This document shows, one piece after another, positions 6,109 through 12,957 of a stretch of 13,198 nt of DNA. A model generated the notes under the pieces. The model ran no database searches. It was given only the letters and a program-made list of their open reading frames with translations, and was not told where the DNA came from. How positions within the stretch are numbered: position 1 is the stretch's first letter; each line of letters starts with the position of its first letter. Source of the DNA: an uncultured Campylobacter sp. (GTDB taxonomy: Bacteria > Campylobacterota > Campylobacteria > Campylobacterales > Campylobacteraceae); NCBI RefSeq assembly GCF_938030785.1, contig NZ_CALHIK010000122.1, positions 1 to 13,198 of the forward strand, in the 5' to 3' direction. The position numbers and the translations under genes were made by a program.

Positions 6109-7073
6109 GCTTTAAATTTTATCTCTTTCTAATCGTAGCTTTTATATTGCTTGCTTTAGTAGCCGTAAGTAGCGGTGGGGCGAGCATTTCGCTAGGCGAC
6201 ATCGTAAAATTTTTCACCTTCGGCGAGATAGACGAGACCAAGCAGCTCATCTTGCTGCAAATGCGCCTGCCGCGCCTCGTGCTTGGAATTTTAATAGGCG
6301 CGCTGTTGGCAACTTCGGGGGTGGTAGTGCAAAGCGTATTTTTAAACCCGCTTGCGGACCCTTACATCATCGGCATCGCCTCGGCAGCGACCTTCGGCGC
6401 GGTCATAGCTTACCTGCTGGGGCTTAGCGACGTTTTTTACGGAATTTTCGCGTTTTTGGCCGCCAGCGGGCTTTCGCTCGTGATCTTTAAGCTCGCAGCC
6501 CATACCCGCTCGATCTCTACTCTGCTGATCGTAGGCATCGCCGTATCGTCCTTTTTAGGCGCATTTACATCCTTCGCGGTCTATCTAATCGGAGAGGATA
6601 GCTTTAGGATTACGGCGTGGATGATGGGCTATCTAGGCGGCGCAAACTGGCAAAAGATCGCGCTTTTGCTGCCGCCGCTGCTGTTTTGCATGGCGTATTT
6701 TTATGCAAAGCGCCACGAGCTAAATATCATCTTAAACGGCGACGAGGAGGCGAAATCGCTGGGGCTCAACGTCGAGAAGTCCAAAAAGAGCCTACTCATC
6801 GTCTCCTCGCTCATCATCGGCTTTTCGGTCGCATTTACGGGGATGATAGGCTTCGTGGGGCTCATCATTCCGCACACGCTTCGCATGGCGCTTCATACGG
6901 CGAGCAACGCCGTGCTGATCCCCGCTAGCGCGCTTACCGGCGGAGTTTTTTTGGTTTTTTGCGACGTAATCGCCAAAAACACCCTCTCGCCGGTAGAAAT
7001 TCCGATCGGCGTGGTGACCTCCTTTTTCGGCGCGCCCTTTTTTCTATACCTCGCGTTTAGGAAGCATGCATGA
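6105..7073 (+). CDS. FecCD-family ABC permease, haem/iron-chelate import
   Basis: 322 residues with about 9-10 hydrophobic segments, an inner-membrane permease of the BtuC/FecCD/HmuU family. Family marks seen: QMRLPRLVLGILIGALLATSG (residues about 51-71), then VVQSVFLNPLADPYIIGIAS with N81-P82-L83-A84-D85-P86, and GMIGFVGLIIPHTLR, the cytoplasmic coupling region that contacts the ATPase. Length is typical. Start chosen at the ATG overlapping the upstream TGA (ATGA); its own GGTGGG site is too close to ATG to be ideal, implying translational coupling to the small ORF. It overlaps the ATPase gene by ATGA at 7070-7073. Substrate is inferred as haem from the downstream radical SAM gene; a siderophore or cobalamin cannot be excluded from the permease itself. 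Confidence 0.93.
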   Translation: MSFKFYLFLIVAFILLALVAVSSGGASISLGDIVKFFTFGEIDETKQLILLQMRLPRLVLGILIGALLATSGVVVQSVFLNPLADPYIIGIASAATFGAVIAYLLGLSDVFYGIFAFLAASGLSLVIFKLAAHTRSISTLLIVGIAVSSFLGAFTSFAVYLIGEDSFRITAWMMGYLGGANWQKIALLLPPLLFCMAYFYAKRHELNIILNGDEEAKSLGLNVEKSKKSLLIVSSLIIGFSVAFTGMIGFVGLIIPHTLRMALHTASNAVLIPASALTGGVFLVFCDVIAKNTLSPVEIPIGVVTSFFGAPFFLYLAFRKHA

Positions 7074-7843
7074 AAATTTCGGCGCTAAACTTCAGCTACG
7101 GCAAGCGGGCGATCTTGCGAGGCATCGAGTTAAATTTAAAGCGGGGTGAATTTTACGGGATTTTGGGTCCTAACGGCTGCGGCAAGAGTACCTTGCTAAA
7201 AAACATATTGCAAATTTTAAAGCCTGCAAGCGGGATCATCGAAATAAACGGCAAAAAAGCAAGCGAATATAGCCTCAAAGAGCTTGCCGCACTCATCGGC
7301 TTCGTGCCGCAAAAAACAGCCCTCGCAGCCGCGCTGAACGTGAATGAAATTTTACTTGCGGGCAGATTTTGCCGCCTAAAAAGCGCATTTAGCGGCTACG
7401 ATGCGAGCGACCGCGACAAGGTAGAGCAAATCGCCGAGCTTTTGGACGTGAAGAAATTTTTAAATCGCAGCGCGTTTGAGCTAAGCGGCGGCGAGTTCGG
7501 GCGCGTGCTGCTTGCCAGAGCGCTCGTAAGCGAGCCTGAAATTTTACTGCTTGATGAGCCCACGGGCGCGCTTGATATGAACTACGCGATCGAGGCGATG
7601 AGGATCTGCGAAAATTTAACCAAAACGCTAAATTTAACTAGCGTCATCGTACTGCACGATCTAAATTTAGCCTCGCTGTTTTGCGATGAAATTTTGATGC
7701 TAAAAGATGGCGCAGTGAGGTATCGCGGTAGCGCGAGCGAGCTTTTTACGCCGCAGATCATAAAAGAAATTTACGGCTTTGACGCCCTGATAGTCGAAAA
7801 TTTAGGAACCAAATTTATCTTACCGCAAAAGGAGAAATTATGA
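7070..7843 (+). CDS. FecE-family ABC transporter ATPase, haem/iron-chelate import
   Basis: 257 residues with all ABC elements: Walker A GPNGCGKST (33-41), Q-loop at FVPQ (Q81), signature LSGGEFGR (138-145), Walker B ILLLDEP with D162 and catalytic E163, D-loop ALD, and switch histidine H196 in VLHDLN. The LSGGE variant (E for Q) is common in iron-chelate importers. The cytosolic dimer powers the upstream permease. Start and stop both lie in ATGA overlaps (7070-7073 with the permease, 7840-7843 with the binding protein), so stoichiometric coupled translation is likely. Complete, with no missing catalytic residue. The family also includes BtuD and HmuV, so substrate rests on context. Confidence 0.94.
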   Translation: MKISALNFSYGKRAILRGIELNLKRGEFYGILGPNGCGKSTLLKNILQILKPASGIIEINGKKASEYSLKELAALIGFVPQKTALAAALNVNEILLAGRFCRLKSAFSGYDASDRDKVEQIAELLDVKKFLNRSAFELSGGEFGRVLLARALVSEPEILLLDEPTGALDMNYAIEAMRICENLTKTLNLTSVIVLHDLNLASLFCDEILMLKDGAVRYRGSASELFTPQIIKEIYGFDALIVENLGTKFILPQKEKL

Positions 7844-8622
7844 AAAAAATTCTTATAGCTTTGCTTTCGGCGAGTTTTGCGCTCGCCAAAGGTCTAGTCG
7901 TACTTGATCCCGCCGCAGTCGAGATCATCTACGCTTTAGGAGCGCAGGACCAGATCGCTGCGATCTCAACTACCTCGATGAGCAAGATCCGCCCGGAGGC
8001 AGAAACCGCGAAACTGCCTAGCGTAGGCACCTACGTAAAGCCGAATATGGAAAAGATCGTCGAACTTAAGCCCGATCTGGTTATCACGAGCTTTCACTCA
8101 GCGGGCGTGAGCGATAGCCTACAAAAGCTCAGTCTTAAGAGCCTTGCGATGGATGCAAACTCCACCGCAGATATCTGCAAAAACGTAAAAACCATCGCGA
8201 CTATCGTAAAAAAAGAGAGCGAGGCGGATAAAATTTGCGCGCGGATGGATGGAATTTTTGCAGATAAACCCGCTCTTCGCGGTAAAAAAGTAGCGCTATT
8301 TTTCGGCTCAAACGCCACTATGGCCTTTAACGACAAAACCCTAGTAGGCGATATTTTCGCTCGCCTAGGCGCCAAAAATATCGCAGACGGCCTAAAAGGC
8401 AGCACGCCTTCGGTATCTGCCGAATACATCTTGGAGCAAAACCCCGACATTATGGTCATCGTAGGCGGTGAGACGGAAGATTTTTTAAAAGCAAATCCGA
8501 TCCTTAGAAATACCAAAGCGGTAAAATCGGGCAAAATTTTAAAAGCCCCGACGCTCATCTTGCGGGGCAGCCCGCAGATCGGCGAGACGGTGGATGAAAT
8601 TTACGCAGAGGCGGCCAAATAG
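7840..8622 (+). CDS. Periplasmic haem/iron-chelate binding protein (BtuF/HmuT-like)
   Basis: 260 residues with a classic short signal peptide (MKKILIALLSASFALA, probable cut after residue 16), exported to the periplasm. The body fits cluster A-II (type III) binding proteins: LDPAAVEIIYALGAQDQIAAIS, then PSVGTYVKPNMEKIVELKPDLVI, and a C-terminal domain with EYILEQNPDIMVIVGG. Y65, in the GTY-x-K loop, lies where haem binders such as ShuT/PhuT use an axial tyrosine ('VGYMR'), which would agree with haem, but this is inference. There is no lipobox cysteine, so it is soluble rather than a lipoprotein. It has an AAAAGGAG ribosome binding site of its own despite overlapping the ATPase gene by ATGA, perhaps allowing higher expression. 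Confidence 0.9.
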   Translation: MKKILIALLSASFALAKGLVVLDPAAVEIIYALGAQDQIAAISTTSMSKIRPEAETAKLPSVGTYVKPNMEKIVELKPDLVITSFHSAGVSDSLQKLSLKSLAMDANSTADICKNVKTIATIVKKESEADKICARMDGIFADKPALRGKKVALFFGSNATMAFNDKTLVGDIFARLGAKNIADGLKGSTPSVSAEYILEQNPDIMVIVGGETEDFLKANPILRNTKAVKSGKILKAPTLILRGSPQIGETVDEIYAEAAK

Positions 8623-9837
8623 ATGTTTAAAGAACGCATTAAATCCCACCACCGCTCCAAACTTTTCGAGAGCGTCTCCGCAAGCGAAAACGAGCTGTTC
8701 GATGCGCTAGAGCAGCCCGCGAAAGACAGTGACTGCGTGATCTATCTGCATGTGCCCTTTTGCGACAACATCTGCTCGTTTTGTTCGATGATGCGCTCCA
8801 AGCTTGGCGACGAGCTGGACGAATACGCTAAATTTTTAATCCGCCAGATCAAAGACTACGGCGAGATGCCCTACTTCGATACCAAAAGCGTTAAAAGTAT
8901 CTACTTCGGCGGCGGCACGCCGAGCGTATTTAGCGAAGCTCACTTCGAAAAGGTTCTGGGTGCGCTGCATAAAAATTTCAAGATCGCGGACGACTGCGAG
9001 ATCAGCATAGAAACCACTCTGCATAATCTAGATACGCAAAAAGCGCTCGCCCTGCAAAGCTTCGGCGTAAACCGCTTTAGCATCGGCGTGCAGACCTTCA
9101 GCAGACAGGGGCGCGCGCTTCTAAACCGCGTGCATAAGCCCGCTCGCGCGATCGAGCGACTAAAGGATCTTAGAGAAAAATTTGACGGCATGCTCTGCTG
9201 CGACATCATCTACAACTTCCCGAACGAAAGCGTGGAGGAAGCGCTAGAGGACGCGCGCTACGTAGATGAGCTAGGTCTAGATAGCGCCAGCTTTTACTCG
9301 TTGATGTTTTTCGATGGCTCGGAGCTATCCAAAAAGATCGACACCTCCTACTACGATCTGCCGACTGATAAAAAGCTACACCACGCTTTCGCGGAGACGC
9401 TGCTGCAAAGCGGGAATTTCGAGGTTTTGGAGCTTACTAAGCTTGCTCGCAAAGGTCGCGATAACTACGGCTACATCAAGCTAAGTCACAAGGGCACGGA
9501 TATCCTACCTATCGGTAACGGCGCGGGCGGACACGTAGCGGGCTTCGGAATTTACGGCGTGTCGGGACACAAGATGATCTCGCGAATCGATGAGCGCGAG
9601 GCAAAATATAGCGTGCTAAACAATCTGTTTCAATACCCGATCGTAAGCTTAAACGAGCTAAAAGAGGCTCTGAGCGCGAGCATTTACGACGAAGCGGTGC
9701 AAAAGCTCAAAGAATTTGAAAGCTGGGGGCTTTTGGAGCTAAAAGATCAAAGATCGATCTTGAGCTTGGACGGAATTTTTTGGGGCAACAACATCAACGA
9801 AGAGATAGCAAACATTATTAGAAAGGATTTTGTATGA
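8623..9837 (+). CDS. HemN-like radical SAM protein, ChuW/HutW/HmuW-type anaerobic haem-degrading enzyme
   Basis: 404 residues. Radical SAM cluster motif CX3CX2C is at C47-C51-C54 in YLHVPFCDNICSFC. SAM-binding GGGTP is at 96-100, then GVNRFSIGVQTF (148-159), and IGNGAGGH (297-304), all HemN-family marks. Genuine coproporphyrinogen dehydrogenase has a fourth cysteine two residues on (CX3CX2CXC); here it is Met56, pointing to the haem-utilisation branch. ChuW/HutW/HmuW are known to open the haem macrocycle without oxygen, methylating it to a linear tetrapyrrole and releasing iron. The family usually runs somewhat longer. The ATG abuts the binding-protein stop (TAG 8620-8622), and the next gene is a flavodoxin, the expected reductant. 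It could be another HemN-like protein, but the context strongly favours haem breakdown. Confidence 0.86.
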   Translation: MFKERIKSHHRSKLFESVSASENELFDALEQPAKDSDCVIYLHVPFCDNICSFCSMMRSKLGDELDEYAKFLIRQIKDYGEMPYFDTKSVKSIYFGGGTPSVFSEAHFEKVLGALHKNFKIADDCEISIETTLHNLDTQKALALQSFGVNRFSIGVQTFSRQGRALLNRVHKPARAIERLKDLREKFDGMLCCDIIYNFPNESVEEALEDARYVDELGLDSASFYSLMFFDGSELSKKIDTSYYDLPTDKKLHHAFAETLLQSGNFEVLELTKLARKGRDNYGYIKLSHKGTDILPIGNGAGGHVAGFGIYGVSGHKMISRIDEREAKYSVLNNLFQYPIVSLNELKEALSASIYDEAVQKLKEFESWGLLELKDQRSILSLDGIFWGNNINEEIANIIRKDFV

Positions 9838-10337
9838 AAAAAATCGTGCTTTACACCTCACAAACGGGTAACACGAAAAAGGTGGGCGACGCGATCGCCG
9901 AGCAACTAGGCTGCGAGAGCCTAAATTTCCGTGACTTTGAAGGCGAGGTCGATGACTACGACTTCATAGCCTTAGGCTTTTACGTCGATAAGGGCGAAGC
10001 AGAGGCGAAATTTATGCGCTTTTTACGCAAGATTCACGGCAAGAAGCTTGGCGTTTTCATGACGCTTGGCGCAGAGCCAGACGGCGAGCACTCGCGCAAG
10101 TGCCTGGATACCTTTGAAGAGGGGCTTAAAGCAAACGGCAACGAGATTATAAGGGAGTTTGCCTGCCAGGGCGCGATCGATCCGAACCTGCTTGAGACGA
10201 TGCGCAAAATGGCGGCCGGCGGCAACTCGCCCCACCCTATCACCCCCGAGCGACTTGCGCGCTGGGCGGAGGCTGCGAAACACCCGGACGAGAAGGATCT
10301 GGCGGACGCAAAAGCAGCATTTGCGGGGATAGAATAA
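9834..10337 (+). CDS. Flavodoxin, probable electron donor to the haem-degrading radical SAM enzyme
   Basis: 167 residues. The N-terminus KKIVLYTSQTGNTKKVGDAIA carries the FMN phosphate-binding loop TSQTGNT (8-14). Next comes YDFIALGFYVDKGEAEAKFMRF, where flavodoxins hold the isoalloxazine-flanking loop, then KKLGVFMTLGAEPDGEHSRK. Cytosolic one-electron carrier. Flavodoxin HmuF serves HmuW in Fusobacterium and a similar gene accompanies other anaerobic haem-degradation genes; this one, in the same place, probably reduces the radical SAM cluster or the haem product. The first ATG overlaps the upstream stop (ATGA 9834-9837) and has AAAGGA six to seven bases before it. It differs from general housekeeping flavodoxins in its DGEHSRKCLDTFEEGL segment and helical, alanine-rich C-terminus. 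Confidence 0.87.
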   Translation: MKKIVLYTSQTGNTKKVGDAIAEQLGCESLNFRDFEGEVDDYDFIALGFYVDKGEAEAKFMRFLRKIHGKKLGVFMTLGAEPDGEHSRKCLDTFEEGLKANGNEIIREFACQGAIDPNLLETMRKMAAGGNSPHPITPERLARWAEAAKHPDEKDLADAKAAFAGIE

Positions 10338-10349
10338 AATTTAAAGCAA

Positions 10350-10371
10350 GCCGCACAGACCGCTGCGCGGC
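10350..10371 (+). terminator. Hairpin after the haem operon, weak terminator candidate
   Basis: GCCGC (10350-10354) and GCGGC (10367-10371) can pair, with an inner C-G pair after an A/C mismatch, 12 bases past the flavodoxin stop. An A-rich stretch rather than a T-run follows, so an intrinsic terminator is uncertain. Confidence 0.3.
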
Positions 10372-10578
10372 GAAACAAAACCAAATAAAATTTCACACTA
10401 CTTAATGCGCGATTTGGAATTTTATCTTTTACTAAATTTGGACGATAAATTTCATCCCTACAAGCAAATTTGCCGCCGCAGGCGCAGGTCTTGCTCTGGA
10501 ATTTAAACGATAAAATTTCATTTCGCACGCAACGGATCGAATAATGCCGCCGACTTTGCGCCGCTAATGCGCGCTCTT

Positions 10579-10700
10579 AGCGTGAAAAGCCCGCTTTTGC
10601 GAGCAAGCTGCCGCGAGTACTGAGATCTCCGCCGTCATCTAATACACCACCCGTCGCCGCTCATCGCCGCGCGACAACTTATCTATCGTCGCTCATTACC
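10579..10700 (+). repeat. Mosaic repeat cluster, left side
   Basis: Three modules recur on the right side of the AT-rich segment: 10579-10603 with 11771-11795 (19 of 25 identical), 10632-10658 with 11731-11757 (24 of 27) and 10664-10700 with 11881-11917 (30 of 37). All 16 differences, aligned by eye, are transitions. Order on this side is a-b-c; on the other it is b-a-c. Confidence 0.65.
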
Positions 10701-10947
10701 GCACCGCCGCAGCGGTACGGAGCGTGAGCATAAAAATATTTTAGGCGTACTCTCAAGAGGACATCACCGAGCTTAATAAATTTTAGTGCGATACTTTTAC
10801 TATGCGTTCGTAAGCATAAATAAAATTCTTTAGCAAAAATTTTTAAGACAAAAATAGCAAAAGATTTGCAAGCAACGGATAAAATTTCATTATGGCTAAG
10901 ATTCCATTGTGATCGCAATCATATCCGTTCTATCTGCCCATAGCTTT

Positions 10948-11517
10948 TTAAATTTCGCTTTTTGCCTCGCTTATTGTTTTGTTTAATTTTGCAGCAAATT
11001 CCTCCTTGCCTATTTCTTTAAACGCTTCGTTGGGTACGGCGATAAAAAGACTTCCTTCCAGCAAAATTACCAAAAAATCGCGCTCCATTACCACCTCACA
11101 AAATTCCGCATCGTAAGTGAGCGTATCTCGTTCACTTACGAATATAAATTGCCCCTTTAAATCGTCTGAAATTTCAATGCTAAAATCGCCGAAAGTGACA
11201 TTTTTATTCTTATCATATATCGCGGAATTTAGTAGCCACGATCTAACGCAAATAGCGTAAATATAAAAAACTGCGCAAGCAGTAGGCAAGATCGCTCCTA
11301 AGCTCTTTACCCAGGACTTATCGCCATAGTACTCGCGTACAAACTCTATCCAATCGTCCTCAAAAATAAAAAGACAAGCCGAAAACGCAAAAGCAAAAAG
11401 CAAATCCGTCGCGCAGACGGCGCGGATGAACTTGTTCCCTTTATAAATTCTACGCGAAATTCTAGTTCTCATTTTAGAGAATTTTCGGTTATCTTGCAGC
11501 GAGTAAGAAATCAGCAT
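10948..11517 (-). CDS. Two-helix membrane protein, YcxB-like C-terminal domain
   Basis: 189 residues. A basic N-terminus (residues 1-32, rich in Arg/Lys) precedes two hydrophobic helices at about 33-52 and 72-91, then a soluble C-terminal domain. The pattern in that domain, YDAEFCEVVMERDFLVILLEG followed by FIAVPNEAFKEIGKEEFAAKL, resembles the YcxB-like domain (a PH-like fold in which a short strand ends '..iP..aF...ee...'). Function of this family is unknown; it is often found as a lone membrane protein. The ATG at 11517 has AAGGA about five bases upstream; Met16 is a less likely start. The gene is more AT-rich than its surroundings and lies inside repeat-flanked DNA, consistent with acquisition. 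Two palindromes lie directly upstream. Confidence 0.7.
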   Translation of the reverse strand: MLISYSLQDNRKFSKMRTRISRRIYKGNKFIRAVCATDLLFAFAFSACLFIFEDDWIEFVREYYGDKSWVKSLGAILPTACAVFYIYAICVRSWLLNSAIYDKNKNVTFGDFSIEISDDLKGQFIFVSERDTLTYDAEFCEVVMERDFLVILLEGSLFIAVPNEAFKEIGKEEFAAKLNKTISEAKSEI

Positions 11518-11538
11518 ATCTTTCCTTTAAAATTTTGC

Positions 11539-11576
11539 TTATTTTAGCTAAAATAAAAAGATATGTAAAATTACAT
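11539..11576 (-). promoter_or_regulatory. Paired palindromes upstream of the YcxB-like gene, possible operators
   Basis: A perfect 18-base palindrome built from TTATTTTAG and its complement spans 11539-11556, ending 22 bases before the start codon. A second, ATGTAA-AA-TTACAT, spans 11563-11576. Their spacing and location between promoter position and ribosome binding site suit an operator; no regulator gene is adjacent. Confidence 0.4.
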
Positions 11577-11730
11577 TGTATACTGCGTTTGCCCTCTTCG
11601 GCGATACGGCCAGTAGATGGAAGGGCACTACTAATGCAAGCGGTAAAAGGGCGAGCTAAATTTAATAAAATTCCTACCGAAGGAGGGATTATAAAAAACA
11701 CGGCATTCATCACGGGCGCTACAAGCGCCA

Positions 11731-11917
11731 CCGTCATCCAATACATCGCCCGTCGCCTTGCAATAGCCTGAGCACGAAAGGCCCGCTTCTGTAAGAGACC
11801 GGTCTGCGAGCGCTGCGGTCGCGATCATCGGCTACCCCTGTCGTCACGTGCCGTAGGCGCCGTCGTCGGGCGCCGCCTTCTCGCCGCGCGATAACCTATC
11901 TGCTGCCGCTCATCACC
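11731..11917 (+). repeat. Mosaic repeat cluster, right side
   Basis: Modules at 11731-11757, 11771-11795 and 11881-11917 match those at 10632-10658, 10579-10603 and 10664-10700. The first two are in swapped order relative to the left cluster. Further C/G-rich phrases after 11917 look like decayed relatives of the same units. Confidence 0.65.
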
Positions 11918-12103
11918 CCGTCACGCGACACCTGCCGCCGCCAATCGCCCCGCCGCCTTGCCGCAGGATAAAATCCAAACCGAACCGCTAAATTTTAAAT
12001 TCCATAAAAGGCTCATCGCACATAAATTTTAATTCGGCAAATGCGTAAAATTTAGGTAAAATTCCACGCAAACGCTTTGACGGTCAAATTTAAAAGGGCG
12101 AAA

Positions 12104-12790
12104 ATGACGAATTTCGAGTACGCTAGTCGCATTAACGAGGCTGCGGGGCTAGATTTAAGCTTAGATTGCGAAGAGATCGATCTGCAGGATAAGCTTTACG
12201 GGCTTTTTCAGTGCTTTATGCCTGAGGGTGCGGGCGTAGAAGCGGTGTTTGCGCCGATGCAAAACGGCGCTGAGCCACAAGCGCGTATAATGCCGATCTA
12301 CGCAGCCACGGCGCAGCAGACGCGAGAGGCGTTCGATCAGGGCGTGGCGCCCGGGTATTTTTGCCCGCCGCAGGATCCGAAATTTGATGACGAAGCGCTT
12401 AAGAGCTTAGCTTTAGCGTACGTTCGAAATTTAAAAATTTTCGCCGAGTTTCTCGGCGATGACGAGCTTTTAGAGATGCTTGAGCAGATAAAATTCGCTC
12501 GCGTGCAGGAGAGCTTTGATCTCGCGCATAACAAAGACGAGCTTGCGAACGCCGTCTATGAGGCGATCACGGAGTGGATGATAGACGCGCCTAAGCTCGA
12601 TGCGAAGCTGTGGGTGCTCGGCGAAGCGTATTATTCGATCGACTACGACTACCTGCTCTCGGCGTATTTACAGTATCCAAACTACGCGCAAAGGCCGCAG
12701 GAGGACTTTTTGAAGCCCTACTTCGAGCTGTATCTGGCGGGACGGCAGATCGCGTTTGAGCGCGGCGAGGTCGTGGTTTTTACGCGCTAA
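12104..12790 (+). CDS. Hypothetical acidic cytosolic protein
   Basis: 228 residues, not recognised. The ATG at 12104 is chosen because AAAAGGG lies 5 bases upstream; a TTG nine codons earlier is in frame but has no ribosome binding site. The product is acidic, without signal peptide or membrane segment, and probably helical (for example LKSLALAYVRNLKIFAEFL, then ELLEMLEQIKFA). The C-terminal third is rich in aromatic residues (EAYYSIDYDYLLSAYLQYP). Codon choice looks native to this genome. Two short ORFs follow closely on the same strand, giving a possible operon. It could be an effector/immunity-type or a lineage-specific protein, but nothing seen decides this. Confidence 0.75.
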   Translation: MTNFEYASRINEAAGLDLSLDCEEIDLQDKLYGLFQCFMPEGAGVEAVFAPMQNGAEPQARIMPIYAATAQQTREAFDQGVAPGYFCPPQDPKFDDEALKSLALAYVRNLKIFAEFLGDDELLEMLEQIKFARVQESFDLAHNKDELANAVYEAITEWMIDAPKLDAKLWVLGEAYYSIDYDYLLSAYLQYPNYAQRPQEDFLKPYFELYLAGRQIAFERGEVVVFTR

Positions 12791-12813
12791 ATTTACGCAG
12801 GCAAAGGAAGTGA

Positions 12814-12957
12814 ATGAGCGCTCACGAAGAGCTAAAATTTAAACCGGGCGAATATCTTTTAAAAGATATTGAGCGTAAATTTAAAGAAAGATTCGACAAG
12901 GTGCGCTTTAGAGACGACGTAGCGCGCACAAATACCGCGCGCGAGGGATCGATATGA
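12814..12957 (+). CDS. Hypothetical 47-residue protein
   Basis: ATG at 12814 is preceded by AAAGGAAG at good spacing, 23 bases after the upstream gene's stop. The product runs MSAHEELKFKPGEYLLKD and ends ...NTAREGSI; it is charged, with alternating Lys/Glu/Arg, likely helical, and has no membrane segment. Not recognised. The stop overlaps the next ATG as ATGA (12954-12957). It may be a genuine small gene or the truncated front of a longer decayed gene; the strong ribosome binding site favours translation. Confidence 0.5.
   Translation: MSAHEELKFKPGEYLLKDIERKFKERFDKVRFRDDVARTNTAREGSI
12851..12870. repeat. Perfect 20-base palindrome inside the 47-codon ORF
   Basis: AATATCTTTT is followed directly by its exact reverse complement, with no loop base. 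It encodes EYLLKDIE in the small ORF. It could form a hairpin in RNA only with the central bases unpaired; as DNA it is a candidate dimeric-protein binding site. Confidence 0.6.

Larger units (their letters stand above)
10338..10947. other. 610-base non-coding stretch after the haem operon
   Basis: No gene recognised; the short frames lack convincing starts and family features. It contains the post-operon hairpin, then GC-rich repeat modules (10579-10700) that recur in diverged, reordered form at 11731-11917, and a small hairpin ACCGC/GCGGT (10703-10716). From about 10740 composition turns clearly AT-rich. Confidence 0.55.
11518..12103. other. 586-base non-coding stretch with hairpins and repeat modules
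   Basis: No gene recognised. Two opposed open frames at 11489-11771 have weak starts and unconvincing products. After the palindromes come hairpins GGCGCT/AGCGCC (11715-11729) and GGCGCC/GGCGCC (11856-11874), a GGTCT/AGACC palindrome (11796-11805), and the right-side repeat modules. The last 110 bases are AT-rich and should hold the promoter of the next gene; TAAAAT at about 12055-12061 is a possible -10. Confidence 0.55.

Noticed and set aside
8094..8558. 154-codon frame on the minus strand
   Set aside because: Antisense to the periplasmic binding protein gene, which has a signal peptide and family motifs.
8623..9837. Oxygen-independent coproporphyrinogen III dehydrogenase (HemN)
   Set aside because: The fourth cysteine of CX3CX2CXC is absent (Met56) and the gene sits between a haem-type ABC transporter and a flavodoxin.
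10034..10528. 164-codon frame on the minus strand
   Set aside because: It lies largely antisense to the well-supported flavodoxin gene; its product is Ser/Ala/Arg-rich with no family features and no good ribosome binding site.
10679..10918. 79-codon frame on the minus strand in the gap after the haem operon
   Set aside because: No clear ribosome binding site or recognisable features; it crosses the AT-rich/GC-rich boundary and a hairpin.
11535..11771. 78-codon plus frame and an 85-codon minus frame over the same bases
   Set aside because: Both cross the palindromes and hairpins, lack good ribosome binding sites, and give products with no familiar pattern.
11731..11917. CRISPR-like array
   Set aside because: Repeat modules are few, diverged, unequal in length and not regularly spaced; no cas genes are present.
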